Source of the DNA: Lachnospiraceae bacterium
Lineage (GTDB): Bacteria; Bacillota; Clostridia; Lachnospirales; Lachnospiraceae
Reading direction: 5' to 3'
DNA length: 11,103 nt
NCBI GenBank assembly: GCA_017651385.1
Contig: JAGCCY010000081.1
Location: 1 to 11,103 of the forward strand
Part shown: positions 1-6,295 of the stretch, piece after piece
How positions within the stretch are numbered: the stretch's first letter is position 1
Layout: every line of letters starts with the position of its first letter
Notes under the pieces: generated by a model
What the model saw: the letters and a program-made list of their open reading frames with translations, nothing else
Databases searched by the model: none
Told to the model about the DNA's origin: nothing
Program-made: the position numbers and the translations under genes

Positions 1-228
1 GATACAAGAGTACGATTAAAGGGTAAAGGTGTTCCTTCGACCAGATATAAGGATGTACGAGGCGATCATTACGTAACGCTTGTGGTGCAGACACCTGACA
101 AGCTTTCACATGAAGCCAAGGAACTGTTAAAACAGTTTGATATGGCAACGGGTGATTCGCTTAACGCGGTAAAACGAGCCGGTATGGCATCAGATGACGG
201 CGACAAGAAAAAGAAGTTTTGGAAATAA
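1..228 (+). CDS. dnaJ: DnaJ chaperone, C-terminal fragment (5' end outside window)
   Basis: Only the last 75 codons of this Hsp40 co-chaperone are present. DnaJ delivers unfolded clients to DnaK and stimulates its ATPase in the cytoplasm. The frame is open from base 1 to the TAA at 226-228. The visible residues match the second C-terminal substrate-binding domain: an RLKGKGVPS segment, then [13 protein letters not shown], then a helix containing [10 protein letters not shown], which is typical of the DnaJ dimerisation end. The protein finishes with a lysine-rich KKKKFWK tail. The J domain and zinc-finger repeats lie upstream and cannot be checked. A hairpin terminator begins 8 nt after the stop, so dnaJ appears to be the last gene of its operon. 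The family call is firm. Assignment to dnaJ rather than a paralogue such as CbpA rests on the C-terminal part alone. Confidence 0.9.
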   Translation, partial: DTRVRLKGKGVPSTRYKDVRGDHYVTLVVQTPDKLSHEAKELLKQFDMATGDSLNAVKRAGMASDDGDKKKKFWK

Positions 229-236
229 AACCGATG

Positions 237-266
237 ATAAGAGGCTTAGATGTTTAAGCCTCTTAT
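237..266 (+). terminator. Rho-independent terminator after dnaJ
   Basis: A perfect 12-bp inverted repeat pairs 237-248 (ATAAGAGGCTTA) with 255-266 (TAAGCCTCTTAT) around a 6-nt loop, followed by a short T-rich run (TTCTT). It starts 8 nt after the dnaJ stop. The U-tract is modest, so termination may be partial, and some read-through into the MATE gene is possible. Confidence 0.8.
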
Positions 267-333
267 TTCTTGCCTGTTTATCTTTGTATTTTATGAGTTG
301 ACTTAAAACCTTATTTTTGATAGGCTGACGATT

Positions 334-1713
334 ATGATTAAAAAGTTCTTTGGAGATAAAAAATTTTATAAGATGGTTCTGGCTGTTGCCATCCCGATCA
401 TAGTTCAGAACGGGATCAGCAACTTTGTAAATATGCTGGATAACATTATGGTGGGCCAGGTGGGCACCGAGCAGATGTCGGGAGTATCCATAGTCAACCA
501 GCTGATGTTTGTATTTAACCTTGCTCTTTTCGGAGCCGTATCGGGCCCCGGTATTTTTACCGCACAGTATGTGGGTCAGAAGAATAACGAAGGCGTACGC
601 TATACGATAAGATTTAAGCTTATCATGTCGGTTGTGCTTTCTGTTCTCGGCGTGAGCATTTTTATGCTCTTTAAGGACAACCTTATCATGATGTTCCTTC
701 ATGACAATAATGAGGGGCTGGATCTTACAAGGACGCTCGGTTATGCCAAAGAATATCTTATGGCCATGCTTTTCGGTCTTTTTCCGTTTGCGATAACCTG
801 TTCTTACGCAAGCACACTTCGCGAATCGGGCGAGACCAATGTCCCTATGGTGGCAGGTCTTATAGCGGTGGGCGTAAACCTTGTATTTAATTACATTCTT
901 ATCTTCGGTCATTTCGGAGCACCGAAGCTTGGTGTTGTGGGTGCTGCCGTTGCCACTGTCATTTCAAGATTTGTGGAACTTTTTATAGTTGTATTCTGGA
1001 CTCATAAGCACAAAGAACGTGCCGCTTTTGCAGTCGGCCTTTATAAGGGCTTCCATATCCCGGGCCAGCTTTCGAAAAAGATCATCATTACGGGTTTCCC
1101 GCTTTTTATAAATGAGTTTTTCTGGTCACTTGGTATGTCGATGGTCACGCAGTGCTATTCGATGAGGGGACTTGAGGTCATCGCGGCGTTCAATATTTCA
1201 AATACCATAGTAAACCTTTTTAATGTGGTACTTATCTCCATGGGTTCGGTCGTAGCCATCATAATCGGACAGCAGCTTGGCTCCGGCGACACAGAAGCGG
1301 TTGTGGATACGGACAGAAAGCTTATTACTTTGGGAGTTTTGTCTTCCGCTTTACTCGGTATCATATTGATAATCATGGCTCCGCTGTTTCCGAGATTTTA
1401 CAATACTACCGATTCCATACGAAATCTTTCGGTAGAGCTTATGAGAGTTGCCGCTATATTCATGCCGGTAGGTTCGTACTTAAACTGTGCTTACTTTACG
1501 ATCCGTTCGGGCGGAAAGACTTTTATAACCTTTTTGTTTGATTCGGCTTATCTTTGGGTAATATGCTGGCCGATCGCATTTGTGTTAAGCCGCTATACCG
1601 GAATGACCATCATACCGATGTATATTACGATCCTTTCGCTTGATTTTATTAAAGTCGTGATCGGAGCGATCCTTCTTAAGAAAAGGATCTGGATCAAAAG
1701 CCTTGTGGCATAA
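334..1713 (+). CDS. MATE-family multidrug/cation efflux transporter
   Basis: This 459-residue polytopic membrane protein has about 12 hydrophobic segments, the usual length and topology for MATE (NorM/DinF-like) transporters, which export drugs or metabolites in exchange for Na+ or H+. The first segment (about 12-32) leads into LDNIMVGQ (35-42), a conserved family signature whose Asp36 matches the functional acidic residue of NorM. GPGIFTAQYVGQ (71-82) is a second family-typical segment. NEFFW near residue 260 places Glu261 in the seventh segment, where NorM-type proteins carry a functional glutamate. The start codon gives the normal N-terminus, but its Shine-Dalgarno is weak (AGG about 9 nt upstream). 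It stands alone between the dnaJ terminator and the convergent rsmE, so no neighbour hints at a substrate. The family is certain, the cargo unknown. Confidence 0.93.
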   Translation: MIKKFFGDKKFYKMVLAVAIPIIVQNGISNFVNMLDNIMVGQVGTEQMSGVSIVNQLMFVFNLALFGAVSGPGIFTAQYVGQKNNEGVRYTIRFKLIMSVVLSVLGVSIFMLFKDNLIMMFLHDNNEGLDLTRTLGYAKEYLMAMLFGLFPFAITCSYASTLRESGETNVPMVAGLIAVGVNLVFNYILIFGHFGAPKLGVVGAAVATVISRFVELFIVVFWTHKHKERAAFAVGLYKGFHIPGQLSKKIIITGFPLFINEFFWSLGMSMVTQCYSMRGLEVIAAFNISNTIVNLFNVVLISMGSVVAIIIGQQLGSGDTEAVVDTDRKLITLGVLSSALLGIILIIMAPLFPRFYNTTDSIRNLSVELMRVAAIFMPVGSYLNCAYFTIRSGGKTFITFLFDSAYLWVICWPIAFVLSRYTGMTIIPMYITILSLDFIKVVIGAILLKKRIWIKSLVA

Positions 1714-1749
1714 AAAATGCACACACCCGCATTTGGGTGTGTGCATTTT
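1714..1749. terminator. Bidirectional terminator shared by the MATE gene and rsmE
   Basis: A perfect 15-bp stem pairs 1714-1728 with 1735-1749 around the 6-nt loop GCATTT. On the plus strand it is followed by TCTCTTTTT. On the minus strand the A-run at 1712-1717 becomes a U-tract. It abuts the MATE stop codon (1711-1713) and lies 11 nt from the end of the convergent rsmE, so one hairpin can terminate both transcripts. Confidence 0.9.
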
Positions 1750-1760
1750 CTCTTTTTCTG

Positions 1761-2504
1761 TCAGGTTTCTTCAAGTTCAAACATTATCCTTGCGATAACC
1801 GCCATCCCGGCGGTTTCCGTACGAAGTATCCTTTTACCGAGAGTTATCGTTTCAAAACCGTTTTCTTTTGCCAGTTCCACTTCCGACTGTTCAAAACCGC
1901 CTTCGGGCCCTATAAAGATCGCAATATCCTCACCGGCCTTAAGGTTTGAAAAGATTTCCTTTGTGCGGGCCATTCCGTCCGCAAGTTCGTAAGGAAGAAG
2001 CTTAACGGGAAGGTTTTTGGCGTAATCTACGGCATCCTTAAAACCCATCGGCGTTTTGATCTCCGGGATTATAGTTCTTTTGGCCTGTTTTGCGGCGGCC
2101 TCCGATATACCGTTCCATCTTGAAAGTTTTGAAGCCGCTTTTTTTGGATCGATCTTCATGACACAGCGTTTCATTTCAACCGGGATGATCTCAAAAGCTC
2201 CGAGCTCAACGGCTTTTTGTATGATAAGCTCCATTTTGTCGGATTTGGGAAGCCCCTGGAAAAGATAGATCTTTGAGGGAAGTTCATTTCCCTCTTCTTT
2301 TATAAAGGCAAGCTCGCATACTATGCGGTCGTCAAAGAGCTCTCTTACGATACAGCGATACTCGCTTTGAGAGTCTTTTGTACTTACGGATAGTTCTTCG
2401 CCGGGTTTCATTCTCAAAACATTTTTTATATGATTTACATCCTTGCCGGTTATTGTGATAGTTTTATCCTTAACGGCATCCGGCTCCACAAAAAAATGAT
2501 ACAT
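1761..2504 (-). CDS. rsmE: 16S rRNA (uracil1498-N3)-methyltransferase RsmE
   Basis: This 247-residue cytoplasmic enzyme of the SPOUT superfamily methylates N3 of U1498 in 16S rRNA of the small subunit, using S-adenosylmethionine. The N-terminal PUA-like RNA-binding part spans about 1-70, including HIKNVLRMKPG. The catalytic trefoil-knot domain follows: LFQGLPKSDKME (81-92), the EAAAKQAKR segment (135-143), GPEGG (199-203) and LGKRILRTETA (222-232), the last two forming the SAM-binding knot. Length is normal for the family (about 240-250). The ATG is supported by an AAGGA ribosome-binding site 8 nt upstream. In many Firmicutes rsmE follows prmA in the dnaK-dnaJ operon. Here it is inverted, has its own promoter region, and no prmA is visible. 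It converges on the MATE gene and shares its terminator. Confidence 0.95.
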   Translation of the reverse strand: MYHFFVEPDAVKDKTITITGKDVNHIKNVLRMKPGEELSVSTKDSQSEYRCIVRELFDDRIVCELAFIKEEGNELPSKIYLFQGLPKSDKMELIIQKAVELGAFEIIPVEMKRCVMKIDPKKAASKLSRWNGISEAAAKQAKRTIIPEIKTPMGFKDAVDYAKNLPVKLLPYELADGMARTKEIFSNLKAGEDIAIFIGPEGGFEQSEVELAKENGFETITLGKRILRTETAGMAVIARIMFELEET

Positions 2505-2527
2505 GACAATATTCCTTTCACGCTGTT

Positions 2528-2533
2528 ATTATA
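2528..2533 (-). promoter_or_regulatory. Candidate -10 box for rsmE
   Basis: The minus strand reads a perfect TATAAT here, 23 nt upstream of the rsmE ATG, which leaves room for the AAAGGA ribosome-binding site. At a 17-bp spacing the -35 is weak (TGGAAT, three matches to TTGACA). This sits in the 111-bp divergent region between rsmE and the Nudix gene. Confidence 0.5.
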
Positions 2534-2579
2534 CTAAATTCCTTTTAGGTATTCCATTTAAGTTTTTCCTTTTATGTTG

Positions 2580-2585
2580 TAGAAT
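2580..2585 (+). promoter_or_regulatory. Candidate -10 box for the Nudix-mutS2 gene cluster
   Basis: TAGAAT matches five of six bases of a sigma-A -10 box and lies 30 nt before the Nudix ATG. It predicts a short leader that still contains the AGAGGA ribosome-binding site. The hexamer 17 bp upstream (TTTAAG) is a poor -35. It is back-to-back with the rsmE promoter candidate. This is the only visible promoter candidate ahead of the seven-gene cluster, but the assignment is tentative. Confidence 0.35.
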
Positions 2586-2615
2586 ATCAGTATTAAACAA
2601 ACAGAGGAAAAAGCA

Positions 2616-3164
2616 ATGGACGAAAAAGATTTTACGGAAGTTAAGGTTTCATCAAAGGAGATATATGACGGATTTATCTTACATGTCAGGGAAGACCAAA
2701 TAAAGCTTCCAAACGGCGAAGATTCATCAAGAGAGTATATCAAATATATCGGAGCGGTCTGCATAGTACCGGTAACGGATGATGGAAATGTCATAATGGA
2801 GAGGCAGTATCGTTATCCCATAAGCCGGGTCATTACGGAGATCCCGGCAGGCAAACTTGACGACTACGATGAGGACAGACTGGAGGCCGCAAAGCGCGAA
2901 CTTCGCGAGGAGACGGGATATACCGCGGATGAGTGGATCGATATGGGGCTTTATTTCCCGGCTCCGGCATACAGTGATGAGAAGATCACAATGTATATGG
3001 CAAAAGGTCTTCACAAAGGAGCTCAGGACCTTGATGATGACGAATTTTTAGATATCATTGAGATCCCGTTAAAGGATCTTGTCAAGGATATAGTGTCGGG
3101 AGTCATTACCGACGGAAAGACACAGGTTGCCGTCCTTAAGGCAAATGCAATATTAAACTCATAA
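2616..3164 (+). CDS. Nudix hydrolase, ADP-ribose pyrophosphatase type
   Basis: This 182-residue cytoplasmic protein resembles NudF/ADP-ribose pyrophosphatases, which split ADP-ribose to AMP and ribose 5-phosphate with Mg2+. The Nudix box runs from Gly79 to Tyr102 and shows the metal-binding core RELREETGY (94-102: Arg94, Glu95, Glu98, Glu99, Gly101). A proline 16 residues after Gly101 (Pro117, in FPAPAYSDE) fits the ADP-ribose subclass. The stretch between the box's first Gly and the REL core is one residue longer than the GX5EX7REUXEEXGU consensus. An N-terminal beta-strand region (about 8-60) includes VPVTDDGNVIMERQYRYP, common in this subfamily. The ATG follows an AGAGGA site at 7-nt spacing. 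It is first in a run of seven same-strand genes, 22 nt before mutS2. Nudix membership is certain. Substrate is inferred and could be another nucleoside diphosphate derivative. Confidence 0.9.
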   Translation: MDEKDFTEVKVSSKEIYDGFILHVREDQIKLPNGEDSSREYIKYIGAVCIVPVTDDGNVIMERQYRYPISRVITEIPAGKLDDYDEDRLEAAKRELREETGYTADEWIDMGLYFPAPAYSDEKITMYMAKGLHKGAQDLDDDEFLDIIEIPLKDLVKDIVSGVITDGKTQVAVLKANAILNS

Positions 3165-3170
3165 GTTTTA

Positions 3171-3179
3171 TGATAAAAT
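3171..3179 (+). promoter_or_regulatory. Extended -10 element directly before mutS2 (possible leaderless start)
   Basis: TGATAAAAT fits an extended -10 box (TGn plus TAAAAT, five of six). It ends 7 nt before the mutS2 ATG, so transcription would be expected to begin at or next to the A of that ATG. There is no recognisable Shine-Dalgarno in the 22-nt gap after the Nudix gene. No good -35 is seen, which is tolerated with an extended -10. Confidence 0.35.
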
Positions 3180-3186
3180 ATCTTCT

Positions 3187-5568
3187 ATGAATGCTAAAGT
3201 TCTGAACACACTTGAATATGTCAATATAATCAGACTTCTTGAGGAAAAAGCAGGTTCCGAACCCGGTAAGAAGCTGTGCCGCGAGCTTAAGCCCATGACA
3301 GAGATCCATGAGATCGAAGAGGCTCAGACCCATACACATGACGCACTTAACAGGCTTATCAAAAAGGGAAGCATCAACTTCGGAGCCAACAGGGATTTCG
3401 GTTTTTCTTTAAAGAGTCTTGAAATAGGAAGCACCCTCACTGCGGGGGAGCTTTTAAACTATGCTAAATTTTTGAATAACGTAGGTCGCGTAAAAGCATG
3501 GGGAGTAAGAGAGAGGGAAGAAGACGAGGCGGATTCCCTCGACGATTATTTTGAACTTTTAAATCCCATGACCAAAGTCGCCGAAGAGATCAACCGCTGT
3601 ATCCTGGATGAAGACGGACATATGGCGGACGATGCAAGCCCGACTCTTAAGAGCATCAGAAAGGCGCTTGTACAGACAAACGAAAAGATACATTCCGAAC
3701 TTAACAAAATGGTAAACGGAAGTGTGGGTTCGTATCTTCAGGATCATGTAGTGACTATGCGCGATAACCGCTACTGCATACCCGTAAAGGCAGAGCACAG
3801 AAGTCAGGTTCCGGGTATGATCCACGACCAGTCGTCCACAGGTGCGACGATATTTGTGGAGCCCCAGGCAGTGGTCGAGCTTAACAATAAGATACGGCAG
3901 CTTGAACTCGACGAAGAAAAAGAGATCGCAGTCATTCTTGCGGATCTTTCCGCCGAACTGGCTACACATACCGTAGATCTTAAGACAGATCAGGACTTTA
4001 TGACAAAGCTTGATTTTATATTTGCAAAGGGTGCGCTTGCGCTTGACGAAAATGCCACAAGACCGGTATTTAACGACGAAAAGCGCATTAATATACGTAA
4101 GGGACGCCATCCTCTGCTTGATAAGAAAAAGGTGGTTCCTATCGATGTTCCGCTTGGCAGGGACTATGACCTTCTTGTGATAACCGGTCCAAACACGGGC
4201 GGTAAGACCGTAACCTTAAAGACCGTGGGGCTCTTTACTCTTATGGGACAGGCAGGTCTTCATATTCCCGCGGGTGACCGTTCGGAGCTTTCCATATTTA
4301 ACGAAGTTTATGCGGATATCGGTGATGAACAGAGTATCGAGCAGAGTTTATCGACTTTTTCGTCTCACATGAAGTCAATTGTCCACATTCTTAAGAATGC
4401 CGATTCCGATTCGCTCTGTCTTTTCGATGAGCTTGGAGCCGGAACAGATCCTACGGAGGGCGCTGCTCTTGCCATGGCCATACTTAGTTATCTCCACGAC
4501 AGAGGCATCCGTACGATGGCGACCACTCACTACAGTGAGTTAAAACTCTTTGCCCTTTCAACGGATTTTGTGGAAAATGCCTGCTGTGAATTTGATGTGG
4601 AGACGCTTTCTCCGACATACAGGCTTTTGATCGGAATTCCGGGAAAGTCCAATGCCTTTGCGATCTCTTCAAAGCTTGGGCTGTCGGATGAGATAATCGA
4701 TATGGCAAAAGCAACCATTTCCGAAGATTCCGAGCATTTTGAAGACGTTATCGCCGATCTTGAAAATTCCAGAGTTAAAATGGAAAGAGACAGAGCGGCG
4801 CTTGACGAAGAAAAAGAAAAGATCTTAAGTGAAAGAAAAGCTCTTGATGAGAAACTTGAAAAACTGAACGAATCAAGAGAAAAGATATTAAGAGAGGCCA
4901 ATGAAGAGGCAAGGGATATATTAAAAGAAGCCAAGGAATATGCCGACGAGACCATTCGTATCATGCAAAAGACCGGTACGAATGTTTCGATGAAAGACCT
5001 TGAAGAGCGCAGAAGAAACCTGCGCGGCAAGGTGGACGATAAGAATTCAAGGCTTTCGGTAAAGGCAGAAAAACAGGAGATAAAAGGCTTAAGCGTCAAG
5101 GATCTTCATGTCGGAGATATGGTCAAGATCGTGTCGATGGGGCTTAAGGGAACCGTCAGCACTCTTCCGGACGCAAAGGGAAACCTCTATGTGCAATGCG
5201 GTATCATCCGTTCACAGGCCAATGTTAAGGATCTTTTGCTTGTGCAGGAAGAAGAAATAACAGCGCCGGGACTTTCAAAGAATAATACCGGAGCCGGCAA
5301 GATGAAAATGTCAAAAGCCATGAGCGTATCCTATGAGTGTAATCTCATCGGGAAAACGGTCGACGAGGCTTTGGCCGTACTTGATAAATATCTCGACGAT
5401 GCATATTTATCGCACATGCACGAAGCGCGCATTGTGCACGGAAAAGGAACCGGGGCATTAAGAAGCGCAGTTCACAATCACCTTAAAAAGTGTAAATATA
5501 TAAAATCCTATCGCCTTGGTGAACACGGTGAAGGCGATGCGGGTGTCACAATAGTGGAGTTTAAGTAG
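3187..5568 (+). CDS. mutS2: MutS2: MutS-family ATPase with C-terminal Smr domain
   Basis: At 793 residues this is a full-length MutS2 (B. subtilis MutS2 is about 785). MutS2 proteins are cytoplasmic ATPases without the mismatch-reading domain of MutS. They have been linked to suppression of recombination and, in Bacillus, to recognition and splitting of collided ribosomes. Visible in order: an N-terminal core/lever region (1-300) with a standard start; Walker A GPNTGGKT (334-341); the STFSSHM segment (389-395); Walker B with catalytic acids DELGAGTDPTEG (414-425); a charged coiled coil (about 517-600); a KOW-like beta region (about 636-690); and an Smr domain (about 715-793) with HGKGTGALR (751-759). 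The LDLRG motif that usually opens Smr reads C-N-L-I-G (718-722). The ATG lacks a ribosome-binding site and sits just after an extended -10 box. The response regulator starts 14 nt downstream. Confidence 0.95.
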   Translation: MNAKVLNTLEYVNIIRLLEEKAGSEPGKKLCRELKPMTEIHEIEEAQTHTHDALNRLIKKGSINFGANRDFGFSLKSLEIGSTLTAGELLNYAKFLNNVGRVKAWGVREREEDEADSLDDYFELLNPMTKVAEEINRCILDEDGHMADDASPTLKSIRKALVQTNEKIHSELNKMVNGSVGSYLQDHVVTMRDNRYCIPVKAEHRSQVPGMIHDQSSTGATIFVEPQAVVELNNKIRQLELDEEKEIAVILADLSAELATHTVDLKTDQDFMTKLDFIFAKGALALDENATRPVFNDEKRINIRKGRHPLLDKKKVVPIDVPLGRDYDLLVITGPNTGGKTVTLKTVGLFTLMGQAGLHIPAGDRSELSIFNEVYADIGDEQSIEQSLSTFSSHMKSIVHILKNADSDSLCLFDELGAGTDPTEGAALAMAILSYLHDRGIRTMATTHYSELKLFALSTDFVENACCEFDVETLSPTYRLLIGIPGKSNAFAISSKLGLSDEIIDMAKATISEDSEHFEDVIADLENSRVKMERDRAALDEEKEKILSERKALDEKLEKLNESREKILREANEEARDILKEAKEYADETIRIMQKTGTNVSMKDLEERRRNLRGKVDDKNSRLSVKAEKQEIKGLSVKDLHVGDMVKIVSMGLKGTVSTLPDAKGNLYVQCGIIRSQANVKDLLLVQEEEITAPGLSKNNTGAGKMKMSKAMSVSYECNLIGKTVDEALAVLDKYLDDAYLSHMHEARIVHGKGTGALRSAVHNHLKKCKYIKSYRLGEHGEGDAGVTIVEFK

Positions 5569-5582
5569 AAAGGCGGGGGCCT

Positions 5583-6287
5583 ATGGTTAACAAACAAAAG
5601 ATATTGATAGTTGATGATGACAACAATATAGCGGAGCTTGTATCTTTATATCTTGTCAAGGAATGTTTCGATACGAAGATCTGCAATGACGGAGAATCAG
5701 CACTGGAGGCTTTTGATTCTTATGAGCCCAGTCTTGTTCTTTTGGACTTAATGCTTCCCGGAATAGACGGATATCAGGTGTGCAGGTCGATACGAAGCAA
5801 ATCACAGACACCGGTCATAATGCTGTCTGCAAAAGGAGAGGTATTCGACAAGGTTTTGGGACTTGAACTCGGAGCCGACGATTATATCGAAAAGCCGTTT
5901 GATTCAAAAGAACTTGTAGCCAGAGTCAAGGCGGTCCTTCGAAGAACGCGCCAGACTCCTCAGGAATCAAACGTAAGCGGAGAAAAGAGTGTCGAGTATC
6001 CCGATCTTAAGATCAATCTTACCAATTACTCGGTTACCTACAGGGGCGAAAATGTCGAAATGCCGCCCAAGGAACTTGAACTTTTGTATTTCCTGGCATC
6101 TCAGCCCAATCATGCATTTACAAGAGAGCAGCTTCTCGATAAGATCTGGGGTTACGAATACATAGGCGACACCAGGACCGCTGACGTTCATATAAAAAGG
6201 CTTCGCGAGAAGATCAATGACCACGATGAGTGGAAGATCTCCACGATCTGGGGTATCGGATATAAGTTTGAGACAAAAACAGTTTAA
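5583..6287 (+). CDS. Two-component response regulator, OmpR/PhoB family
   Basis: This 234-residue cytoplasmic DNA-binding regulator has the two standard domains. The receiver (about 5-120) shows the acidic pocket Asp11-Asp12-Asp13, phosphoacceptor Asp55 in LVLLDLMLPG, the Ser82 switch position in MLSAK, and Lys104-Pro105 in YIEKPF. The winged-helix domain (about 137-230) shows the PKELELLYFLASQP segment, the TREQLLDKIWG helix, the recognition helix around TRTADVHIKRLREKI, and the wing IWGIGYKFE. All catalytic residues are intact, so it should be phosphorylatable. The ATG has a strong site (AAGGCGG, 6-nt spacing) and lies 14 nt after mutS2. The cognate kinase starts 8 nt downstream, making this a classical pair. 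Target genes are unknown. The downstream HtrA-like gene is a natural candidate by analogy with stress systems such as CssRS, but that is inference. Confidence 0.94.
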   Translation: MVNKQKILIVDDDNNIAELVSLYLVKECFDTKICNDGESALEAFDSYEPSLVLLDLMLPGIDGYQVCRSIRSKSQTPVIMLSAKGEVFDKVLGLELGADDYIEKPFDSKELVARVKAVLRRTRQTPQESNVSGEKSVEYPDLKINLTNYSVTYRGENVEMPPKELELLYFLASQPNHAFTREQLLDKIWGYEYIGDTRTADVHIKRLREKINDHDEWKISTIWGIGYKFETKTV

Positions 6288-6295
6288 CTAAAGGA

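Noticed and set aside
298..303. TTGACT as a -35 box for the MATE gene
   Set aside because: The hexamer 17 bp downstream (TAGGCT) is a poor -10 and would leave only a few bases before the ATG. The real promoter could not be identified.
229..333. Riboswitch or attenuator between dnaJ and the MATE gene
   Set aside because: Only one simple hairpin is present, close to the dnaJ stop. No further conserved structure or alternative pairing was seen.
190..912. Long minus-strand open frame (240 codons) over the dnaJ end and the MATE gene
   Set aside because: It is antisense to a well-supported gene and spans the dnaJ terminator. Its composition is unnaturally rich in His, Lys and Tyr and no family is recognisable. 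It is a shadow of plus-strand codon bias.
2503..2703. Small plus-strand open frame crossing the divergent promoter region
   Set aside because: It overlaps the Nudix start in another frame, and the Nudix ATG at 2616 has its own good ribosome-binding site and family N-terminus.
3559..4110. Minus-strand open frame of 183 codons inside mutS2
   Set aside because: The plus strand here encodes conserved MutS2 core sequence, and the antisense product has no recognisable motif.
4530..5099. Ser-rich minus-strand open frame of 189 codons opposite the MutS2 coiled coil
   Set aside because: Its low-complexity Ser/Phe composition is the complement of the Glu/Lys-rich coiled-coil codons, so it is not a gene.
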